Shown in pieces: positions 31,789 to 36,133 of a DNA stretch of 36,133 nucleotides; positions within the stretch are counted from its first letter, which is position 1; each line of letters starts with the position of its first letter. Both the position numbers and the translations under genes were made by a program. The stretch covers positions 1-36,133 of the forward strand of contig WRFE01000009.1 of assembly GCA_009778965.1 (NCBI GenBank). Reading direction: 5' to 3'. The notes beneath the pieces were generated by a model. The model saw only the letters and a list, made by a program, of their open reading frames with translations. It searched no databases and was not told where the DNA came from. This DNA comes from Candidatus Endomicrobium labiotermitis. GTDB taxonomy: Bacteria; Elusimicrobiota; Endomicrobiia; Endomicrobiales; Endomicrobiaceae.

Positions 31789-32250
31789 TTATATTTGAGA
31801 ATACAGCGAAACCATCTCTATTGCGCTTACTGCCGCATCTGCGCCTTTATTACCGGCTTTTGTTCCTGCCCTTTCTACTGCCTGTTCAATTGTGTCGGTA
31901 GTTAAAACCCCAAAAATCACGGGGACTTTGCTTTGAAATCCTACTGAAGCTACTCCTTTTGATACTTCCGCGGAAACATAATCAAAATGAGGAGTCGCTC
32001 CTCTTATTACACAGCCCAAACATATAACCGCGTCAGCTTTACCGCTTTCGGCGATTTTTTTCGCAACAGCCGGAATTTCAAATGCTCCGGGTACCCAAAC
32101 CAGTGAAATATTTTCGTCCGCAACTCCGTGTCTTTTTAGCATATCTTCCGCTCCGCCGATAAGTTTGTTCGTAATAAACTCATTAAATCTTGAAACAACT
32201 ATCGCGAATTTTTTTCCGTCGCCTTTCAACTGACCGTTTACAATTTTCAT
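31789..32250 (-). CDS. ribH: 6,7-dimethyl-8-ribityllumazine synthase
   Basis: RibH condenses the ribityl-pyrimidine with the butanone phosphate made by RibB to give lumazine, the penultimate step of riboflavin. The 153 residues are standard. Landmarks are [77 protein letters not shown] and the final [23 protein letters not shown] is 8 nt upstream. It is the last gene of the rib operon, 66 nt after ribBA. Confidence 0.97.
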   Translation of the reverse strand: MKIVNGQLKGDGKKFAIVVSRFNEFITNKLIGGAEDMLKRHGVADENISLVWVPGAFEIPAVAKKIAESGKADAVICLGCVIRGATPHFDYVSAEVSKGVASVGFQSKVPVIFGVLTTDTIEQAVERAGTKAGNKGADAAVSAIEMVSLYSQI

Positions 32251-32275
32251 TTTTCTCTCCTGTTTAGTAATGACA

Positions 32276-32312
32276 ATTTATTCGTAATTCGTAATTTGTC
32301 ATTCGTAATTGC
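32276..32312. repeat. ATTCGTAATT string between ribBA and ribH
   Basis: The plus strand reads ATTCGTAATTCGTAATTTGT then CATTCGTAATTGCCG. The last part, ATTCGTAATTGCCGTTT, also ends the ribE gap at 33700-33716, so both copies abut a gene end. Confidence 0.55.
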
Positions 32313-32316
32313 CGTT

Positions 32317-33531
32317 TTAAACTGTCTTTAAAATGTGTCCCATTTTTTCTTTTTTCGTTTTTAAATATCTTTTACTTGATCTTGTCGGCTTAATTTCAAG
32401 AGGAACTCTTTTTGAAATTTTAAGACCGTAACCCTCAAGCCCGACAATTTTACACGGATTATTAGTCATAAGATTTATACTTTTCATGCCAAGTTCCGAC
32501 AAAATCTGCGCGCCGATACCATAATCCCTTAAATCCGGCGCAAAACCCAAAGCAATGTTTGCTTCTACTGTATCCATACCTCTTTCCTGCAAGTGATAGG
32601 CTTTGAGCTTATTTGCAAGACCTATTCCCCTGCCTTCCTGATGCATATATAAAACTACGCCTTGTCCGGCTTTTTCAATTGTTATTAGTGCCGCTTCAAG
32701 CTGCTCACCGCAATCGCATCTTAATGAATGAAAAATATCTCCGGTTTCGCAAGATGAATGAACTCTTACGCAAACATTCTTCTTTCCTTTTATCTCGCCT
32801 TTTATTATTGCAAGATGAGTATCTTTCGTTACGGAATCTTCAAAAAGAGTAAGTTTAAAATGTCCGTATTTAGTCGGAAGATCTACGCTCACTACTTCTT
32901 TTACGAGTTTTTCAGTCTGCCTGCGATAATGTATAAGCTCTTCTATAGTTATAACTTTTAGTTTATGTTTTTCAGCAAATTTCAGTAAGTCCGGCATTCT
33001 GGACATAGTGCCGTCATCATTCATAATTTCGCAAATTACGCCTGCAGGATAAAGACCCGCAAGTTCCATTAAATCAACAGCCGCTTCGGTATGCCCTGTT
33101 CTCACTAAAACTCCGCCCTCTTTGTAACGCAGCGGGAATATATGTCCGGGACGGGCAAAATCTTCCGGAAAAGCGGTTTCTTCTATCAGCTTTTGAACTG
33201 TCATTGCTCTATCGTAAGCAGAAATACCGGTGGTAGTGCCTATACGGTAATCAACGGACACAGTAAAAGAACAGCCCTTTTTTTCTGTCGGGTTTTCTAC
33301 CATATTTCCTATTTCCAGCTCTTCAAGCCTTTCGTTTTTCATCGGTACGCATATAAGACCTCTCGCGTATTTTGTCATAAAATTAATTATTTCAGGCGTA
33401 ACTTTTTGCGCGGAACATATTAAATCGCCCTCGTTTTCACGACCGGGATCATCAACAACTATGACCATTTTACCCGCTTTAATGTCTTTTATCGCGCTTT
33501 CTATACTTGCAAAACATTTGTTTGATTTCAT
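32317..33531 (-). CDS. ribBA: Bifunctional DHBP synthase / GTP cyclohydrolase II
   Basis: Two activities feed riboflavin: the N-terminal half (about residues 1-205) makes 3,4-dihydroxy-2-butanone 4-phosphate from ribulose 5-phosphate, and the C-terminal half opens GTP. DHBP part: [70 protein letters not shown] and [12 protein letters not shown]. Cyclohydrolase part: [20 protein letters not shown] (zinc Cys), [28 protein letters not shown] and [10 protein letters not shown]. Both active sites look complete. AAGGATG is in place. It follows ribE by 184 nt. Confidence 0.97.
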   Translation of the reverse strand: MKSNKCFASIESAIKDIKAGKMVIVVDDPGRENEGDLICSAQKVTPEIINFMTKYARGLICVPMKNERLEELEIGNMVENPTEKKGCSFTVSVDYRIGTTTGISAYDRAMTVQKLIEETAFPEDFARPGHIFPLRYKEGGVLVRTGHTEAAVDLMELAGLYPAGVICEIMNDDGTMSRMPDLLKFAEKHKLKVITIEELIHYRRQTEKLVKEVVSVDLPTKYGHFKLTLFEDSVTKDTHLAIIKGEIKGKKNVCVRVHSSCETGDIFHSLRCDCGEQLEAALITIEKAGQGVVLYMHQEGRGIGLANKLKAYHLQERGMDTVEANIALGFAPDLRDYGIGAQILSELGMKSINLMTNNPCKIVGLEGYGLKISKRVPLEIKPTRSSKRYLKTKKEKMGHILKTV

Positions 33532-33581
33532 TTTTCATCCTTTATATTTCTCGTAATTCGGCTTCTCCAAACCACCTGTCT

Positions 33582-33657
33582 GTGTCACTCTGAACTTGTT
33601 TCAGAGTCTGCTGTTAGTTTTTAAAGACTAGATGCTGAAACGAGTTCAGCATGACAC
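33582..33657. repeat. Paired-hairpin dispersed repeat between ribE and ribBA
   Basis: GTGTCACTCTGAAC..GTTTCAGAGTCT and AGATGCTGAAACG..GTTCAGCATGACAC face outward with a 20-nt spacer. Stem bases differ between the halves but pairing is kept. It sits inside the rib operon message. Confidence 0.75.
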
Positions 33658-33715
33658 ACTTTTAATAAAACTATTTTTTTGGGATTTCAAGACACCCAAT
33701 TCGTAATTGCCGTTT

Positions 33716-34333
33716 CTAAAATCCGTTATCTTTCAGCATTTCCAAAGTTATTCCGTTACTGTTTTTGCTGTTTGTAAATTTCTCAATATATTTTGCCAAA
33801 ATGTCGGTTTCTATATTTACAGTGTCTCCCGCTTTTTTGTATTTTAAAACGGTATTGTTAAATGTTTCGGGAATTATGTAAACCTCAAATCCGTAAGAAT
33901 TTACGGTTGATATTGTAAGGCTTATACCGTCAACGGCTATAGAACCTTTGTCAACGCAATACTTAGTCACATTTGCGTGGCATGAAAAAATTATTCTAAA
34001 AAATCTGTCTGTTTTTTCAATCTTTTCTATTTTTGCCGCACCATCAACATGACCGCTTACTATATGCCCGCCAAGACGGGATGAAAGCTGCAAAGCCCTT
34101 TCAAGATTTACTTTTGAATTAGGTTTAAGTAATGATAAATTGGTTATTTTATCGGTATGCGGACTGTAATCGGCGGTAAAATCTCCAGAAGTTACGCAAA
34201 CAGCGGTAAGACAAACCCCGTTTACGGAAATACTATCGCCAATAGCAATTGAATCCAGTTTTGTTTCAATCATAATCTGCGATTGCGATATACTTTTAAC
34301 TGTTCCGATATCTTCTATAAGTCCCGTGAACAT
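33716..34333 (-). CDS. ribE: Riboflavin synthase, alpha chain
   Basis: RibE (ribC in some species) dismutates two lumazines to riboflavin. It has two tandem barrel domains: the first starts MFTGLIEDIGTVKSI, with ISVNGVCLTAVCV and DYSPHTDKITNLSLLKPNSK; LERALQLSSRLGGHIVSGHV starts the second, with DKGSIAVDGISLTISTV and YIIPETFNNTVLKYKKAGD. The 205 residues are normal. AAGGAAA lies 6-8 nt upstream. It follows ribD by 118 nt that hold two repeats. Confidence 0.96.
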   Translation of the reverse strand: MFTGLIEDIGTVKSISQSQIMIETKLDSIAIGDSISVNGVCLTAVCVTSGDFTADYSPHTDKITNLSLLKPNSKVNLERALQLSSRLGGHIVSGHVDGAAKIEKIEKTDRFFRIIFSCHANVTKYCVDKGSIAVDGISLTISTVNSYGFEVYIIPETFNNTVLKYKKAGDTVNIETDILAKYIEKFTNSKNSNGITLEMLKDNGF

Positions 34334-34350
34334 TCTGTTTCCTTTTTCTT

Positions 34351-34442
34351 GTCATTCCCGTGAAAACGGGAATCCATTTTTACTATTTACTTGCCCCCTC
34401 ACCCTGCCCTCTCCCTGACAAGGGAGAGGAGAAAGGCTAGGG
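34351..34442. repeat. GTCATTCCCG hairpin plus CCCTCACC hairpin between ribD and ribE
   Basis: GTCATTCCCGTGAAAACGGG then AATCCA (34351-34376) is one half of the paired-hairpin family. CCCCTCACCCTGCCCTCTCC and its partner GGGAGAGGAGAAAGGCTAGG (34394-34442) form a second hairpin, seen again at 36030-36076. Both repeat types are transcribed within the rib operon. Confidence 0.7.
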
Positions 34443-34451
34443 AACTAAAAA

Positions 34452-35558
34452 TTATTTCAGCTTTCCGGTTATCAATAAATCCGGTCCGATTTTTTTAACT
34501 TTCATATTTTTTGTATTTACCGCGTCTTTTATTTTAGCAACGCCTTTTCCGCCGACAACCGAAACGGCGTCTTTCCCGCCAATAATTTTTGGCGCTACAA
34601 AAAAATAAATATCATCAACAACATTTGAAAACAACGAGGAAGAAATAATATCTCCGCCGCCTTCAATTAATATTTTTTTCAAAGACATACCTGCAAGCTT
34701 ATCAATAATAATCTTAAAATCTTTTTTCGCGGCATTCATATTCACGCCGGCCAAAATAATACCGTCTTTTTTTAGATATTGCGGAATAGTTTTTATATTC
34801 TCGTCATAAATAACAACTGTTGAAACAGAACCGTCAAGCAAATGATGATTTTTCGGCAGTTTAAGTTTAGAATCAATTACTACTCTTACGGGATTTCTTC
34901 CTTTATTATGCGACGTAAGAAAAGGATTGTCTTTCATCGCCGTATTTGTTCCGACTAAAACAGCATCATATTTGCTTCTGAGCTTATGGACATAATCCCT
35001 TGATTTTTCTGATGTTATCCATTTTGAGTCATAATTGTATGTTGCTATTTTTCCGTCTAAAGTCATTGCCGCTTTAACAGAAACGTTTGTTTTTTCTTTT
35101 AAATGAACAAAATAATCTTTTATTAATTTTTTTGCCTTTTTTGATAAAAGCCCGTAATGGACTTCAACACCGTTTTTTCCCAAAGTTTTCCGACTTCCTA
35201 AAACATTAGGATCTTTTACTGCCGCAAAAACTCTTTTTATTCCCGCTTTTATAATACCCCGGGTACACGGAGGTCTTTTGCCGTAAGCATTACAAGGCTC
35301 AAGAGTCACATACATATCGGAACCTTTCGCGTTTACTCCGGCGCTTGCAAGCGCGTTTATTTCAGCGTGATTACCTCCGAAATACTCGTGATATCCTTTG
35401 CCTACAACTTTCCCGTTTTTAACTATAACGCAGCCTACTTTGGGATTAGGAAAAACTCTCCCCTCTCCTTTTTCGGCAAGCTCTATGGCAATTTGCATAT
35501 ATTTTTTCTTTCTGTCATCCCCGAAAATCTTAATCGGGGATCCATTTTTGCTAAACAT
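34452..35558 (-). CDS. ribD: Bifunctional riboflavin deaminase/reductase
   Basis: RibD deaminates and then reduces the first pyrimidine intermediate of riboflavin synthesis. Deaminase domain (residues about 20-145): GRVFPNPKVGCVIVKNGKVV, GNHAEINALASAG, and zinc-binding PCNAYGKRPPCTRGIIKAG. Reductase domain (about 150-368): VSVKAAMTLDGKIATYNYDS, KYDAVLVGTNTAMKDNPFLT, RVVIDSKLKLP, ILIEGGGDIISSSLFSNVVD. The start at 35558 has AAGGA 8 nt upstream. Residues 3-13, SKNGSPIKIFGDD in context, are encoded by a copy of the dispersed GTCATCCCCGA hairpin repeat, and the usual homologous start lies only a few residues before YMQIAIELA. First gene behind the FMN riboswitch. Confidence 0.96.
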   Translation of the reverse strand: MFSKNGSPIKIFGDDRKKKYMQIAIELAEKGEGRVFPNPKVGCVIVKNGKVVGKGYHEYFGGNHAEINALASAGVNAKGSDMYVTLEPCNAYGKRPPCTRGIIKAGIKRVFAAVKDPNVLGSRKTLGKNGVEVHYGLLSKKAKKLIKDYFVHLKEKTNVSVKAAMTLDGKIATYNYDSKWITSEKSRDYVHKLRSKYDAVLVGTNTAMKDNPFLTSHNKGRNPVRVVIDSKLKLPKNHHLLDGSVSTVVIYDENIKTIPQYLKKDGIILAGVNMNAAKKDFKIIIDKLAGMSLKKILIEGGGDIISSSLFSNVVDDIYFFVAPKIIGGKDAVSVVGGKGVAKIKDAVNTKNMKVKKIGPDLLITGKLK

Positions 35559-35623
35559 TTATTTATTCCTTATGTCTTTTAAATACCAACTTGGATTCCC
35601 GATAACAAATTTCGGGAATGACA
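35513..35623. repeat. Paired-hairpin dispersed repeat spanning the ribD start
   Basis: GTCATCCCCGAAAATCTTAA followed by TCGGGGATCCA (35514-35545) and TTGGATTCCCGATAACAAAT followed by TTCGGGAATGAC (35591-35622) are the two outward hairpins. The spacer between them holds the ribD ribosome-binding site and ATG, so one hairpin is in the 5' leader and the other in the coding region. Confidence 0.75.
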
Positions 35624-35642
35624 AAACGAGGGCAAAATAAAA

Positions 35643-35674
35643 AAATCCCGAGCGTAAAAATATCTTCGGGATTT
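35643..35674 (-). terminator. Riboswitch-controlled terminator of the rib operon
   Basis: On the minus strand AAATCCCGA (from 35674) pairs with TCGGGATTT (ending 35643) and is followed by a T-run. Nine bases of its 5' arm, CCCGAAGAT (35662-35670), are also an exact complement of the 5' strand of aptamer stem P1 (35831-35839), the expected antiterminator. Confidence 0.8.
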
Positions 35675-35691
35675 ATAATAAACTTTATTAT

Positions 35692-35840
35692 TATCTTCTC
35701 TCATCCGGACTTTACCGTCGGCATCCGATTCTCGCGGATTCAGTCTGTTTTTAAAACAGAGTCGCAGGCTTAAAAGCTTTAGGCTTTTTCACTGCCGGCA
35801 AGGAATTAAGAGCATTGCTCTTTCACCTTCCCCGAAGATT
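35692..35840 (-). promoter_or_regulatory. FMN riboswitch (RFN element)
   Basis: The minus-strand RNA carries the conserved RFN blocks in order: ATCTTCGGGG (P1), AAGGTGAAA, AATTCCTTGCCGGCAGT, AGCCTGCGAC, GACTGAATCCG, GATGCCGACGGTAAAGTCCG and GATGAGAGAAGAT (P1 closing strand). It senses FMN and lies upstream of ribDE-BA-H. FMN binding should close P1, free the terminator arm and stop transcription. Confidence 0.96.
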
Positions 35841-35877
35841 CGGCAAATTTTTCAATCTTGCCGTTAAATGTGTGTTA

Positions 35878-35906
35878 ATTTAACCATTTTTTAGTATTTA
35901 TGTCAA
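35878..35906 (-). promoter_or_regulatory. Sigma70-type promoter of the riboflavin operon
   Basis: On the minus strand a perfect TTGACA (35901-35906) and TTAAAT (35878-35883) are 17 nt apart. Transcription would start near 35871, about 30 nt before the aptamer. Confidence 0.75.
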
Positions 35907-35947
35907 ACATACTACAAGAGATGAGATGATATATAGTTAGTTAGGTT

Positions 35948-35974
35948 GTCATTGCGTACTTGATACGGAATGAC
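35948..35974. repeat. Single GTCAT...ATGAC hairpin
   Basis: GTCATTGCGTACTTGATACG then GAATGAC is a short palindrome with the same ends as the paired-hairpin family. A GATGAGATGAT string lies next to it at 35919-35930. In the stretch 35559-36097 there is no protein gene apart from these regulatory and repeat elements. Confidence 0.55.
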
Positions 35975-36029
35975 AGACAAAACTTTGTACTTTGTTAATT
36001 ATTCTTTGCTGTTGATTCGTAATTCATAA

Positions 36030-36076
36030 CCCTCACCTTTATCCTCTCCCTAGTCAGGGAGAGGGCTGGGTGAGGG
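36030..36076. repeat. CCCTCACC...GGTGAGGG hairpin
   Basis: Arms CCCTCACC and GGTGAGGG enclose CCTCTCCCT and AGGGAGAGG, a long stem around a 4-nt loop region. ATTCGTAATT lies on both sides (36015-36024 and 36080-36089). It may act as terminator for the OmpA-like gene. Confidence 0.65.
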
Positions 36077-36097
36077 TGAATTCGTAATTGTCTTGCC

Positions 36098-36133
36098 TTA
36101 CTCTACAAACACTTCCGTTCTTCTGTTTTGCGC
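36098..36133 (-). CDS. C-terminal end of an OmpA-family protein (cut by window edge)
   Basis: The minus strand reads AQNRRTEVFVE and a TAA stop (36098-36100). The pattern A-x-NRR-x-E-V is how OmpA/Pal peptidoglycan-binding domains end. Only eleven residues are visible, so the call rests on one motif. The rest of the gene lies to the right of the window. Confidence 0.5.
   Translation of the reverse strand, partial: AQNRRTEVFVE

Overview
The window looks like a stretch of an AT-rich Gram-negative-type bacterial chromosome. Diderm features are a secretin, the Lgt/LspA lipoprotein pathway and an OmpA-like C-terminus at the right edge. The best guess is Elusimicrobiota (Endomicrobium-like), from the small AT-rich gene set, PilA-type prepilin, Tad-like pilus parts and the giant exported protein. 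That placement is an inference; no rRNA or marker alignment was available. Every gene except the truncated recN at the left edge is on the minus strand.

Region by region: (1) 1-1420: 3' end of recN, closed by a strong hairpin. (2) 1468-5726: a single prepilin gene with its own promoter, then (reading leftward on the minus strand) a very short secretin, three Tad-type prepilin-like proteins and rfbA/rmlA. (3) 5783-8190: gcvT and lpdA, almost touching. (4) 8217-8655: a small DUF559 endonuclease-like gene bounded by inverted repeats and lacking an obvious start. (5) 8675-17510: housekeeping genes: yggS, proC, yggU, ileS, lspA, lgt, rluD, and proS with its own promoter. (6) 17633-26770: one 3,045-residue secreted or membrane-anchored protein of unknown function that fills a quarter of the window. 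It has a TraB/ChaN-like N-terminal region and an internal duplication. (7) 27101-31640: four tRNA genes (Arg-CCT, Pro-CGG, Val-GAC, Cys-GCA), apt, a group-2-like sigma factor, panD, a DksA/TraR zinc-finger protein and an Orn/Lys/Arg decarboxylase. (8) 31789-35906: a complete riboflavin operon ribD-ribE-ribBA-ribH behind a sigma70-type promoter, an FMN riboswitch and a transcription terminator whose competing pairings can be read directly. (9) 36098-36133: last residues of an OmpA-like protein.

The intergenic DNA is unusually rich in dispersed palindromic repeats of at least six kinds. These are GTCAT/ATGAC-ended paired hairpins, GATGAGATG purine-rich arms, ATTCGTAATT strings, CCCTCACC hairpins, long GCGAGG-type palindromes and the DUF559-flanking repeats. 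Several reach into genes: one encodes part of the RibD N-terminus, one overlaps the gcvT 3' end, and one buries the ribosome-binding site of a Tad-like pilin. The most novel object is the giant protein. The best candidates for a mobile or domesticated element are the DUF559 cassette and the paired-hairpin family.
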